Of a DNA stretch of 64,000 nt, positions 55,989 through 63,746 are shown one piece after another. Within the stretch, counting starts at the first letter, position 1; every line of letters begins with the position of its first letter. The notes beneath the pieces were generated by a model that saw only the letters and a program-made list of their open reading frames with translations, made no database searches and was not told the DNA's origin. Where the stretch lies: positions 2,580,556 to 2,644,555 of the forward strand of contig NZ_CP049780.1 in the NCBI RefSeq assembly GCF_011193355.1. The letters run 5' to 3'. This DNA comes from Streptomyces sp. JB150. GTDB lineage: Bacteria > Actinomycetota > Actinomycetes > Streptomycetales > Streptomycetaceae. A program made the position numbers and the translations under genes.

Positions 55989-56806
55989 CGGTAGCCCCCT
56001 GTGCTTTCTGTGTGGTCCGGGTGGAAGCAGATCCGCCACTCCCGGGTCTCGCCCGGGCCGGCCATGACGTTCAGGTAGTACATGTCGTGGCCGGGCTGGG
56101 CGACGGACGGGCCGTGCCAGCCGTCCGGCACGAGGACGGTGTCGCCGGAGCGGACCTCGGCGAGCACGTCGGCGCCGCCCTCGCGGGAGGGGAACACCCG
56201 CTGGTAGCCGAAGCCGTGCGGGCCGGCGATCTCGAAGTAGTAGATCTCCTCCAGCTGCGACTCCTCGCCGGGCCGGTGCTCGTCGTGCTTGTGCGGCGGG
56301 TACGACGACCAGTTGCCGCCCGGTGTGATCACCTCGACGGCGATGAGCCTGTCGCAGTCGAAGGCGTCGGCGGAGGCGAAGTTGCGCACGGTGCGGGCGC
56401 AGGTGCCGCTGCCGCGCTGCTCGACGGGGACCTCCGGCGCGGGGCCGTAGCGGGCGGGGAGTCGTCGCTCGCACTTCGCTCCTGCCAGGGCGAAGCGGCC
56501 TCCCGCGCCGGAGGCGATCTGTGCCCGGGTGTCCCGGGGGACGTACGCGAAGTCCGTGACGGACGCGAACACGTCCTGGCGGCCCAGGAGTTGGAACACC
56601 TGGTCGTCGACCTGCACCGTACAGCCACCGCTGAGGGGCAGCACGATCCACTCGCTGTCCCCGGCGAGCAGGGTGTGGCCGCCGCCGGGCGGGAGTTCGA
56701 CGACGCGCAGGCTGCTGTAGGTCCAGCCGGCCCGCTTCGGGTCGATGGCGAGGATGTGGTGCGCGTCCGCGGTCGTGCCCTTGGGCAGGTACAGCTCGTC
56801 GTTCAT
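55985..56806 (-). CDS. iolB: 5-deoxy-glucuronate isomerase (IolB)
   Basis: A 273-residue bicupin enzyme that turns 5-deoxyglucuronate into 2-deoxy-5-keto-gluconate. It shows LPLSGGCTVQVDDQVFQLLGR in cupin 1, the metal region SSYPPHKHDEH with two histidines and a later Glu in EEIYYFEI, and WHGPSVAQPGHDMYYLNVMAG with a further His. ATG 56806 is chosen because the upstream frame to 56932 is low complexity. Overlaps iolD by 4 bases. Confidence 0.95.
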   Translation of the reverse strand: MNDELYLPKGTTADAHHILAIDPKRAGWTYSSLRVVELPPGGGHTLLAGDSEWIVLPLSGGCTVQVDDQVFQLLGRQDVFASVTDFAYVPRDTRAQIASGAGGRFALAGAKCERRLPARYGPAPEVPVEQRGSGTCARTVRNFASADAFDCDRLIAVEVITPGGNWSSYPPHKHDEHRPGEESQLEEIYYFEIAGPHGFGYQRVFPSREGGADVLAEVRSGDTVLVPDGWHGPSVAQPGHDMYYLNVMAGPGETREWRICFHPDHTESTGGYR

Positions 56807-56814
56807 GCGGGCCC

Positions 56815-57861
56815 TCACAGCAGTCCTACGGCGGTGTCCACGGCGGCGGCCACGTCGCCGTCCGCCGGGTAGAGCAGCGACCGGCCCACCACCAGGCCGC
56901 GCACGGTGGGCAGTTGGAGCGCGGCGTGCCACTTCTCGTACGCGCCGTCCTGATCGTCCCCCACCTCACCGCCCAGCAGCACCGCCGGGAGGGTGGAGGT
57001 GGCCATGACCCGGTCCATGTCGCCGGGGTTCTCGGTGACCGGGACCTTCAGCCAGGTGTAGGCCGAACTGCCGCCCAGGCCCGAGGCGATGGCGATGGAG
57101 CGGGTCACGGCCTCGGCGGACAGATCGTTGCGCAGCCGTCCGTCCGGGTCGCGACGGCTGATGAACGGCTCGACGAACACCGGAAGCCGGCGGGCCGCCA
57201 TCTCGTCGATGGCGCGGGCGGCGGACTCCAGGGTGGTGAGGGAGCCCGGGTCGTCGTAGTCGATGCGCAGCAGCAGTTTCCCGGCGTCGAAGCCGAGCCG
57301 CTGGATGTCCTCGGGGCGGTGGCCGGTGAAGCGGTCGTCGAGTTCGAAGCGGGCGCCCTGGAGGCCGCCGCGGTTCATCGAGCCCATGACGACCTTGCCG
57401 TCGAGCGCGCCGAGCAGGAGCAGGTCGTCGAGGATGTCGGCGGTAGCGAGGACGCCGTCCACGCCGGGGCGGCCGAGCGCCAGGCACAGGCGGCCCAGCA
57501 GGTCGGCGCGGTTGGCCATGGCGAGCTTGCGGTCGCCCACGCCGAGCGCGCCGCGCGCCGGATGGTCGGCGGCCACGATCATCAGGCGGCCGGTGTCCTT
57601 GAGCAGGGGCCGGCGGGTGCGGCGGGCGGCGGCCTCGGCGACTGCCTCGGGGTGGTGGGTGCGGAGGCGGACCAGCTCGGGGACGTCGATGGCGGGGATG
57701 CCGGCGGTGGGGGTGCCTTCGCCGGCGGTGGGGATGCCCTTCGCGACGGCGGGGGCTTCGGTCGCCGCGGTCGCCCCGGATGCCTCAAGCGCCCCGGACG
57801 CTGCGGACGCCGCGAAGGCGCCCTCCTCGTGGCGAGCGCCCGTCACCCGGCCCGCCCTCAC
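56815..57861 (-). CDS. (beta/alpha)8 aldolase of inositol catabolism (Cgl0159-type)
   Basis: A 348-residue class I-like aldolase of the actinobacterial family found between iolB and iolC, probably cleaving 2-deoxy-5-keto-gluconate-6-phosphate to malonate semialdehyde and DHAP (the IolJ step). It shows LMIVAADHPARGALGVGDRK, VDGVLATADILDDLLLLGAL, GSMNRGGLQG, KLLLRIDYDD and LKVPVTENPGDM containing a candidate Schiff-base lysine. The first 60 residues carry an odd Ala/Thr/Gly-rich insert with the repeat PTAGEGTPTAGIPA. GTG 57861 overlaps the iolC stop (GTGA). Function assigned by family and operon. Confidence 0.85.
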   Translation of the reverse strand: MRAGRVTGARHEEGAFAASAASGALEASGATAATEAPAVAKGIPTAGEGTPTAGIPAIDVPELVRLRTHHPEAVAEAAARRTRRPLLKDTGRLMIVAADHPARGALGVGDRKLAMANRADLLGRLCLALGRPGVDGVLATADILDDLLLLGALDGKVVMGSMNRGGLQGARFELDDRFTGHRPEDIQRLGFDAGKLLLRIDYDDPGSLTTLESAARAIDEMAARRLPVFVEPFISRRDPDGRLRNDLSAEAVTRSIAIASGLGGSSAYTWLKVPVTENPGDMDRVMATSTLPAVLLGGEVGDDQDGAYEKWHAALQLPTVRGLVVGRSLLYPADGDVAAAVDTAVGLL

Positions 57862-58808
57862 AGCACCGCCCCCGCGCTCAGCGCCGCCTCGATCTCGTCC
57901 GGTACCGGCATCGCGGAGGAGCACTCCAGGCGGGAGGCGACGATCGCGCCGGCGGCGTTGGCGTACCGCATGATCCGCTCCAGGTCCCAGCCCGCGAGCA
58001 GGCCGTGGCAGAGGGCGCCGCCGAAGGCGTCACCGGCGCCGAGGCCGTTGAGGACCTTCACCGGCAGCGGCGGGATCTCGGCGACATCACCCTGCCGGTC
58101 GACGGCGAGGACACCCTTGGGCCCCTGCTTGACGACGGCCAGCTCGACCCCGGCGTCCAGCAGGGCACGGGCGGCGGCACGCGGCTCGCGCACGCCGGTG
58201 GCGACCCGCACCTCGTCGAGGTTGCCGACGGCGACGGTGGTGTGTTTCAGCGCCTCCGCGTAGAAGGGGCGGGCGGCGTCGGGGTCCTGCCAGAACATGG
58301 GCCGCCAGTCCAGGTCGAAGACGGTGGTGGCCGCCCTGGCGCGGTGGGCGAGGGCGGCGAGGGTCGCCGTACGGCTGGGCTCCTCGCTCAGGCCGGTGCC
58401 GGTCACCCAGAAGATCCGGGCGTCGCGCAGGGCGTCGAGGTCGAGTTCGTGGGCGTCGATCTCCAGGTCGGGGGCCTTGGGCTGCCGGTAGAAGTACAGC
58501 GGGAAGTCGTCCGGCGGGAACACCTCGCAGAAGGTGACCGGGGTGGGCAGTCCGGGCACGGCGGTGACCCAGCGGTCGTCCACGCCGAAGTCGCGCAGCG
58601 CCTGGTGGAGGTAGGTGCCGAACGGGTCGTCGCCGGTGCGGGTGACCACGGCGGTGTGCCGGCCGAGCCGGGCTGCGGCGACCGCGACGTTCGTCGCCGA
58701 CCCGCCGAGGAACTTGCCGAACGACGACACCTGGGCGAGCGGGACACCGGTCTGCAGCGGGTACAGGTCCACTCCGATCCGCCCCATGGTGATCAGGTCG
58801 TAGGCCAT
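57858..58808 (-). CDS. iolC: 5-dehydro-2-deoxygluconokinase (IolC), PfkB family
   Basis: A 316-residue ribokinase-fold kinase: MGRIGVDLYPLQTGVPLAQV and FGKFLGGSATNVAVAAARLG (PfkB motif 1), EVRVATGVREPRAAA, VKQGPKGVLAV, and NGLGAGDAFGGALCHGLL with the catalytic Asp (motif 2). It phosphorylates 2-deoxy-5-keto-gluconate. GAAGGGA lies 6 bases before ATG 58808. It is the first gene of the operon iolC-aldolase-iolB-iolD-mmsA; the inositol dehydrogenase (iolG), iolE and transporter genes are not in the window. Confidence 0.95.
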   Translation of the reverse strand: MAYDLITMGRIGVDLYPLQTGVPLAQVSSFGKFLGGSATNVAVAAARLGRHTAVVTRTGDDPFGTYLHQALRDFGVDDRWVTAVPGLPTPVTFCEVFPPDDFPLYFYRQPKAPDLEIDAHELDLDALRDARIFWVTGTGLSEEPSRTATLAALAHRARAATTVFDLDWRPMFWQDPDAARPFYAEALKHTTVAVGNLDEVRVATGVREPRAAARALLDAGVELAVVKQGPKGVLAVDRQGDVAEIPPLPVKVLNGLGAGDAFGGALCHGLLAGWDLERIMRYANAAGAIVASRLECSSAMPVPDEIEAALSAGAVL

Positions 58809-59146
58809 CGGCTTCCCTTCGTCGTGGCTCTCCCCGGCTTTCTAGCCCCGCGCACCGAGCCCTGTCAATAGTTTGTCCAGACATTCGGACCAGCCAACCG
58901 GAGCCGTGGTCCGCCCGGCCCGCGATCCCCTCGTCACCGTTTATGTCCAATGCGTCACAAATACCTCCTCCCTGTCACACATGTCGCACCTGCGCGAGCC
59001 CGCGGTCACACCTGGTCGACAAGCGGCCACGCGGTGTCACTCGCCGTCGTTCATCGAGCACAGCATTGGTGATGCCAGCGCAGCGCCCGGTCCCCCCGGC
59101 GGCCGTCCCGGTCTCCGCCGCGGTGCGCGCAGGGAGGTGCACCCCC
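58809..59146. other. 338-base divergent promoter region
   Basis: It contains the promoters of the iol operon (minus) and of the small HTH gene (plus). No gene is seen; the frame from 58943 in phase with the HTH gene has no ribosome-binding site and no conserved sequence. A GntR-like half-palindrome is described separately. Confidence 0.5.
58874..58883. promoter_or_regulatory. Possible GntR-type operator TGTCCAGACA before iolC
   Basis: An inverted TGTC/GACA pair spaced by CA lies 66 bases before the iolC start, in the promoter region. The core GTCCAGAC differs at one base from GTCTAGAC, the centre of sites bound by HutC-subfamily GntR proteins such as DasR. Inositol operons in actinobacteria are commonly repressed by GntR- or LacI-type proteins. 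No such regulator is in the window. Confidence 0.35.
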
Positions 59147-59347
59147 ATGACCGACCGAAGGCTCTGGTCCTACAAGGACATCGCGGCGCACATCCGAGTG
59201 CAGCCGGACACCGTGCGGTCCTACCGCAAGCACGGACTGCTGCCCCCGCCCGACCACGTCGAGGCCGGCAAGCCGTACTGGTACTCCGACACCATCCGCG
59301 CCTGGGTCGCCTCCCGGCCCGGCAACCGCCCACGCAGAGACAGCTGA
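59147..59347 (+). CDS. Small helix-turn-helix DNA-binding protein (MerR/excisionase-like)
   Basis: A 66-residue protein consisting only of a winged-helix unit: WSYKDIAAHIRVQPDTVRSYRKHGLLPPPDHV, then KPYWYSDTIRAWVASRPG. The pattern matches MerR-like or AlpA/excisionase DNA-binding domains without any effector domain. AGGGAGGTG is 8 bases before ATG 59147. It lies divergent from the iol operon and could act on that promoter. Such mini-HTH proteins are also common at former element borders, but no integrase or att site is seen. Confidence 0.8.
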   Translation: MTDRRLWSYKDIAAHIRVQPDTVRSYRKHGLLPPPDHVEAGKPYWYSDTIRAWVASRPGNRPRRDS

Positions 59348-59568
59348 TCGCCGCCCCGCCGGCGGCCGGCTTCACCTGCGCGCCCCGGGCAGGGCGACGC
59401 GATCCCGACACCCGACGGCGGACACGGCGTCCGGTCACCGCCGGTGGTGGATCGCTTCGTCGTTCGAGGCATCACACATCACGCTGAAAAACCGGCGACA
59501 CAGCGCCCACCGACCGCGCGCGGCCCACCCTTGATCAAGCTGGTGTCTTCTGCGAAGGAGACGCCACT

Positions 59569-60981
59569 GTGCGAATTTCTGACATTCAGCGCTGCGAGGT
59601 CCGGCCCGGACGGCTCGTCGAGTGGACGTTCAGCCCGGCGACCATCGCGGCGGCGGCAGTGCTGCCACCCGACCCGCGGCCGCCCGCGTACATCCAAGAG
59701 TCGCACGTGAGAACGGCCCGATCGGTACGTGACGACGGGCTGTTCGTCCCGACCTGGCTGGGCACGGCGTTCGACCTGCCGGGCCGCGCCGACCTCGGCG
59801 CGCTGGAACGGGCCCTGCGCGAGTGGACCTTGCGCCACGAGACGCTGCGCAGCGGCTTCCGGTGGGTCGGCGACGACATGCACCGGTTCACGCTCGCGGA
59901 GAAGGACGTGTCCCTGCAGCGCGAGGAGGTCGGCGACTTCACCGACGCGGACACGCTGATCCGGTACCTGCAGGACCGGTTCGACGTCGCGGCGGACGCG
60001 CTCGACTGGCCGAACCTCATCTACGCGGCGGTCCTGCGGGACGAATCCACCAGTGTGTACATGGCCTTCGACCACACCAACGTCGATGCCTACTCCCTGC
60101 AGCGCATCCCGCAGGAGATCCACGACCTCTACCTGGCGGGCGTCACGGGCCGGCCCGTCGCCGGCCCGCCCGTGGGGAGTTACGTCGACTTCTGCCACCA
60201 GGAGCGGGCGGACGCCGACGGGATCGACGACACGCACACCATCGTGGCGCGCTGGCGTGAGTTCATCCGCCGGTGCGACGGGCGGCTTCCGCAGTTCCCC
60301 GTCGACCTCGGTCTGCAACCCGGTGGTGTGCTGCCCACCCAGAAGCTGATGTGCGAGCCGCTGCTCGACGCGGACGCGGCCGCCGCGTTCGAGGAGCACT
60401 GCCGGCCCTACGGCGGCAGCCTCGTGGGCATCCTCGCCGCGACCAGCCTGATCGTGCACGAACTCGGCGGGCAGCCCTACTACCGCACGGTCGTCCCGTT
60501 CCACACCCGGCTGAAGTCCGCCTGGTCGGATTCCGTGGGCTGGTACGTGGGCGGCGCACCGATCGAGGTGCCCGCGACGCGGGACTTCGGCAGCGCGCTC
60601 ACCGCCGTCCGCTCGGAACTGCGGGCCAACCGGTCACTGGCCCGCATCCCGCTGGCGCGCGTCCTGCGCCTGCTCGGTTCGGACTTCCGTCCGACATCAC
60701 CCGACATGCACTCGATCGTCTCGTACGTCGACGCCCGCCTCATTCCGGGCGCGGCCCGCTGGGCCGAGAAGAAGGCGTACGGGCTGATCCGGGTGTCGTA
60801 CGGCGATCAGGTGTGCGTCTGGGTCAACCGGCTCCACGAAGGCTTGTGGCTCGCCTGCCGCTACCCGGACACCGACGTCGCCTACCGGAACGTACGGCTG
60901 TACGTCGAGGGACTGCGGGACCTGATCGCCTCCGCACCGGCCCGCGACCGTCTCCGGACCTCGGAGCCGACCTTCTCCTGA
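59569..60981 (+). CDS. Stand-alone condensation-domain protein
   Basis: A 470-residue protein of the NRPS condensation/acyltransferase superfamily, with no adenylation or carrier domains beside it. The HHxxxDG motif appears as DHTNVDA: the second (catalytic) histidine His169 and Asp173 remain while the first His is Asp and the Gly is Ala. Other signs are ERALREWTLRHETLRSGFRW near residue 85, and YYRTVVPFHTRL...VGWYVGG in the C-lobe. GTG 59569 has AAGGAG 8 bases upstream. It could acylate an amine or hydroxyl using a CoA or carrier thioester made elsewhere, as PapA-type proteins do. Single-gene unit; product unknown. Confidence 0.82.
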   Translation: MRISDIQRCEVRPGRLVEWTFSPATIAAAAVLPPDPRPPAYIQESHVRTARSVRDDGLFVPTWLGTAFDLPGRADLGALERALREWTLRHETLRSGFRWVGDDMHRFTLAEKDVSLQREEVGDFTDADTLIRYLQDRFDVAADALDWPNLIYAAVLRDESTSVYMAFDHTNVDAYSLQRIPQEIHDLYLAGVTGRPVAGPPVGSYVDFCHQERADADGIDDTHTIVARWREFIRRCDGRLPQFPVDLGLQPGGVLPTQKLMCEPLLDADAAAAFEEHCRPYGGSLVGILAATSLIVHELGGQPYYRTVVPFHTRLKSAWSDSVGWYVGGAPIEVPATRDFGSALTAVRSELRANRSLARIPLARVLRLLGSDFRPTSPDMHSIVSYVDARLIPGAARWAEKKAYGLIRVSYGDQVCVWVNRLHEGLWLACRYPDTDVAYRNVRLYVEGLRDLIASAPARDRLRTSEPTFS

Positions 60982-61241
60982 GACAACTGTTCGCCGGCTC
61001 CCCCGTGTTGGTGGCGGCGTCACCCCGCACCCGACACCGCCGCCCGACACGCGACGGCACGCGCCGCACCGCAACTGCGGCGTTTGGAACGCCATTTCGC
61101 GACTGATCGACACATCCGACACCTCTTGCCACTCTCACGACACAGATGTCCGACATGAAGCAACCCGCCCCTTACTGATAGTGTTCGTGCAGTAACGCTA
61201 GGCAACAGACTCGTCTTGACGAGCGAAGAACCGAGGGTTCC

Positions 61242-61484
61242 ATGCGCAAGCTTCAGCAGGTCGTGATCGCAGCAGTGGCCGCCGGCGGACTGTCGGCCAT
61301 CGGCGCCGGCACCGCCACCGCCGGCACCTCCGACGAGGGGCCGCAGGTAGCCAACCTCTTCCGCCCGTACCAGGAGTGCAGCCCGCAGACGGTGGTCGAG
61401 AACAACATCCCGATCGGAGTGCTCGGCCTCGCCGGCACCCTGGACACCACCTGCGACCAGTACAACGACGCCTTCAACGGCTGA
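61242..61484 (+). CDS. Small secreted two-cysteine protein
   Basis: An 80-residue precursor: signal peptide MRKLQQVVIAAVAAGGLSAI...TATA-G, then about 53 residues with two cysteines (YQECSPQTVV and DTTCDQYNDAF) enclosing NNIPIGVLGLAGTL. The hydrophobic centre between two cysteines recalls the layout of chaplins, but the sequence is different. No anchor. It has a strong own terminator, so it is monocistronic. Family not recognised by name; similar small exported proteins are common in Streptomyces. Confidence 0.8.
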   Translation: MRKLQQVVIAAVAAGGLSAIGAGTATAGTSDEGPQVANLFRPYQECSPQTVVENNIPIGVLGLAGTLDTTCDQYNDAFNG

Positions 61485-61515
61485 GTTCCACAGCGCCATT
61501 CGCGCGCGACGCCCG

Positions 61516-61555
61516 GAACGGGGCCCTTCGAGCCACGGCTTGAAGGGCCCCGTTC
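61516..61555 (+). terminator. Terminator after the 61242-61484 gene
   Basis: A perfect 14-base stem (gaacggggcccttc and complement) with a 12-base loop, 32 bases past the stop. Confidence 0.85.
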
Positions 61556-61657
61556 GGCCGACCGGCCGCCCGGGCGTCCGAAACGGGCCCGGCACGGCGA
61601 CGTCCGGGCGCGCGGTGCCCGGAGGGTCCGGGCACCCTACAGAGGGAAGCGCATCAC

Positions 61658-61975
61658 ATGTTCAGCACGAGAAAGGCCGCGGCCCTCTCGGGCCTCGTCG
61701 GTGGCCTGGTCCTGGCCTGCACCGGCATCACCCAGGCACACGCCGGGAATCCGGGCACCTGCACACGAGACGCACAGGGCAACATCACCTGCGTCCAGCG
61801 GATCACGGGCGTCATTCCCGAGGGCGGCACCATCCCCCACCAGGAGACCTGCCGGCCGGTGGAGCCCGTGACACTGCCCGTCACCCCGGGCGGCGGCACG
61901 ATGCGAGTCGGCCCCAGGGTGACCTGCTCCCCGGAGACTGGGCGCGTACTCGGAACGGTCGACGACAGGCCGTAG
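61658..61975 (+). CDS. Small secreted protein, paralog of the 62804 gene
   Basis: A 105-residue precursor with signal peptide STRKAAALSGLVGGLVLAC...QAHA-G and about 76 mature residues holding four cysteines (GTCTRD, ITCVQR, ETCRPV, VTCSPE). The arrangement G-P-C-x-A-Q-G-C-V is shared with the protein at 62804-63148, which has the same length and cysteine order, so the two are paralogs. Two disulfides are likely. GAGGGAAG stands upstream of ATG 61658. No known family. Confidence 0.8.
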   Translation: MFSTRKAAALSGLVGGLVLACTGITQAHAGNPGTCTRDAQGNITCVQRITGVIPEGGTIPHQETCRPVEPVTLPVTPGGGTMRVGPRVTCSPETGRVLGTVDDRP

Positions 61976-62161
61976 CCCCAGACCCACCCCTCCGGACGCC
62001 ACGACCGGAGTCGTCCGCTCTCCGCCGCCGCGCGCCCGTACGACATAGGAGGGGCCGTTGCGACATGGGGGTGTAGATACCGGAGTTACTACCCCACGTA
62101 TGTATAGGCTCACGTTCAGTAGTCGACCCAGGTGGTCAACCTGGATGAGAAAGGGTCAAAT

Positions 62162-62578
62162 ATGCGTACGTTTCAGCGCGCGGCAGTCGTAGCGGCGACG
62201 GTCATGGGGCTGTCCGGCCTCGGTGCCGGTGTCGGTTTCGCCTACGAAGGGCACGACGCGGCTCCGGCGGTCGTCGCCGTGGCCAACTCGTCGGCGAACG
62301 CCGTCGCCGTCGGCGGCGGTTTCTACGCTCAGCCGCAGGCCCACCACCCCGAGCTCCAGCCGGTCGCCCAGCCGCAGGCCCAGCCGGTCGCCCAGCCCAT
62401 CGCCCAGCCGCAGGCCCAGCCGGTCGCCCAGCCGCAGGCCCAGCCGGTCATCCTGCCCGCGGCCGAGCCGCAGGCTCAGCCCGAAGGCCAGCCGGTCGCC
62501 CAGCCGGAAGGCCAGCCGGTCGCCCAGCCGCAGGCCCAGCCGGAGGGGCCGCAGTACGCCGGATACCAGGGCGAGTAA
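62162..62578 (+). CDS. Secreted protein with QPVAQPQAQ repeats
   Basis: A 138-residue precursor: signal peptide 1-27 (RTFQRAAVVAATVMGLSGL...GFA-Y), a short Ala/Val-rich part, then about 60 residues of QPVAQPQAQ-type repeats and a YAGYQGE end. No cysteines and no anchor. The Gln/Pro repeats suggest an extended or self-associating polymer, perhaps a transglutaminase substrate. GAAAGGG precedes ATG 62162. An AT-rich patch with tgtatag at 62100-62110 may be its promoter. Confidence 0.8.
   Translation: MRTFQRAAVVAATVMGLSGLGAGVGFAYEGHDAAPAVVAVANSSANAVAVGGGFYAQPQAHHPELQPVAQPQAQPVAQPIAQPQAQPVAQPQAQPVILPAAEPQAQPEGQPVAQPEGQPVAQPQAQPEGPQYAGYQGE
62358..62545 (+). repeat. QPVAQPQAQ-coding tandem repeat
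   Basis: Repeats of the 12-base half unit cagccggtcgcc and its variant cagccgcaggcc, in frame throughout, make up most of the mature protein. Variants carry Glu-Gly or Ile in place of Val-Ala. Confidence 0.85.
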
Positions 62579-62640
62579 CGACTTACCGACGGTCCGTCCC
62601 TCGGCGCCCAGGGCGCGTCGAGTGACGCCGGCGGTGAGGA

Positions 62641-62682
62641 CAGCCCGGACGTGCGGCGATCAGACAGCACACGTCCGGGCTG
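62641..62682 (+). terminator. Terminator after the Gln/Pro-repeat gene
   Basis: A perfect 13-base stem (cagcccggacgtg/cacgtccgggctg) with a 16-base loop, 63 bases past the stop. Confidence 0.75.
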
Positions 62683-62803
62683 CCGCCATCCCGCCTCCGC
62701 ACGCAGCCAGGCGCAGGATGCACTGTTTCGACCTTCTCGGGCCCGGGCGCACGCCGATCGTCGGCACAGGCGCCCGGGCCTCCGTCGTAAAGGAAAGCAG
62801 CAC

Positions 62804-63148
62804 ATGTTGACTCTGCAGAAGATCGTCACCGTCTCGGGACTCGTAGGAAGTCTCGCCATGGTGTGCGCCGGTGCCGGACACGCGTACGCGGTCGGAGACC
62901 CGGCCGAATGCCGGATCACGGCACAGGGGGGCACCGTCTGCGTCCGTGAGAGCGAGACCCTCGTCGAGAAGGACGGCACGTACACCATCAAGCAGGAGCA
63001 GAGCTGCACGGTGGTCGACCGGCCGCACGTGGTGCTCCCGGAGGAGCGGCCGACGGACGGCGGCTCGGTCAGCGTCGGGGAGAACGTCGAGTGCTCCAAC
63101 AGGGTGGAACTGCCCGAGGGATTCAAGAAGCCGAGCGTCAAGCGCTGA
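62804..63148 (+). CDS. Small secreted four-cysteine protein, paralog of the 61658 gene
   Basis: A 114-residue precursor: signal peptide MLTLQKIVTVSGLVGSLAMV...HAYA-V, then AECRITAQGGTVCVRES, QEQSCTVVDRP, ENVECSNRVE and a basic PSVKR end. The four cysteines are spaced like those of the 61658-61975 product, and both begin with a SGLVG-containing signal peptide. AAAGGAAAG precedes ATG 62804. Exported, likely disulfide-bonded, unknown role. Confidence 0.82.
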   Translation: MLTLQKIVTVSGLVGSLAMVCAGAGHAYAVGDPAECRITAQGGTVCVRESETLVEKDGTYTIKQEQSCTVVDRPHVVLPEERPTDGGSVSVGENVECSNRVELPEGFKKPSVKR

Positions 63149-63163
63149 GAAAACGTCCGGCAC

Positions 63164-63195
63164 ATGCCGGGCCGGGACAGATCCCGGCCCGGCAT
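63164..63195 (+). terminator. Terminator after the 62804 gene
   Basis: A perfect 14-base stem (atgccgggccggga/tcccggcccggcat) with a caga loop, 15 bases past the stop codon. Confidence 0.88.
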
Positions 63196-63304
63196 CGCTG
63201 TTTCCTCCGCGGTGGTCCGTCGCGGGAAAACGGAAATTCCCGGCGCCCGGCGCATGTGCCGGACACCGGGAAAGGCAGTCGCCTCACGCGAAGTCACTGA
63301 GGAT

Positions 63305-63341
63305 CACCACCCGTGCGGTCATGAGGACCGCACGGGTGGTG
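63305..63341. terminator. Long perfect hairpin between converging genes
   Basis: A 16-base perfect stem (caccacccgtgcggtc and complement) with loop atgag. It lies between the plus-strand gene ending at 63148 and the minus-strand gene ending at 63423, and can stop both. A shorter form of it recurs in the tandem repeat at about 63747-63771. Confidence 0.75.
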
Positions 63342-63567
63342 CACGCGGATGGCCCCGGCACCTACCCGATACCCGGTGCCGGGACCATGCGTTGTTTCAG
63401 CGCCTGTGCGCCGAACAGGCTCTTAGAAGGCGCTGTTGTTGCAGCCCATGGTCGAGCCGAGCTCGGTCAGCTGGGCACCCGGGTTGCCCTCGCCGTTCAG
63501 CAGGTTGCCACCCAGGCCGTTGAGGATGCCGACGTTGCCGAGGACGTCGACGTTGGCGTCGTGCGAC
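63314..63567. repeat. Direct tandem repeat, copy 1 (gene 3' half plus terminator region)
   Basis: This stretch matches 63747-64000 at a constant offset of 433 bases. About 150 bases across the shared terminator and gene 3' end are almost identical (mismatches near 63341-63344); divergence rises inside the coding part. The repeat is probably longer and cut by the window edge. Confidence 0.9.
63354..63383 (-). terminator. Hairpin downstream of the 63423 gene, also present in second copy
   Basis: A 9-base perfect stem (cccggcacc/ggtgccggg) with a 12-base loop, 39 bases past the minus-strand stop. The identical hairpin occurs 433 bases later (63787-63816) downstream of the paralogous gene. Confidence 0.6.
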
Positions 63568-63695
63568 TTACACACGCTGCTCTGCTTGATCTGGAACTCG
63601 TCGCCGCCCGTGCCGGCGTGGGCAGCGCCCGCGCCCAGGAGCCCGACGCTGCCGAGTGCCGCGACGAGGACGGCGGCCGTGCGAAGCTTGCGCAT
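63423..63695 (-). CDS. Small secreted two-cysteine protein (tandem copy 1)
   Basis: A 90-residue precursor: signal peptide MRKLRTAAVLVAALGSVGLL...AHA-G, then DEFQIKQSSVCKSHDANVDVLGNVGILNGLGGNLLNGEGNPG and a C-terminal GSTMGCNNSAF. One cysteine at each end of a hydrophobic Gly/Asn/Leu-rich core, which is chaplin-like in general plan only. GGAG lies 5 bases before ATG 63695. A second copy follows at 63856. Function unknown; probably a surface-active or structural secreted peptide. Confidence 0.82.
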   Translation of the reverse strand: MRKLRTAAVLVAALGSVGLLGAGAAHAGTGGDEFQIKQSSVCKSHDANVDVLGNVGILNGLGGNLLNGEGNPGAQLTELGSTMGCNNSAF

Positions 63696-63746
63696 GTCAT
63701 CTCCAGTGAGGTGAGGTGGACGCGATGCGTCCGGAATCGCGGTTCA

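Noticed and set aside
59147..60981. Part of a non-ribosomal peptide synthetase cluster
   Set aside because: No adenylation, carrier, thioesterase or tailoring genes are present on either side; only one condensation-type protein.
62358..62545. Short tandem repeats as a possible CRISPR or regulatory repeat
   Set aside because: They are in-frame codons for a QPVAQPQAQ repeat in a secreted protein; there are no spacers or cas genes.
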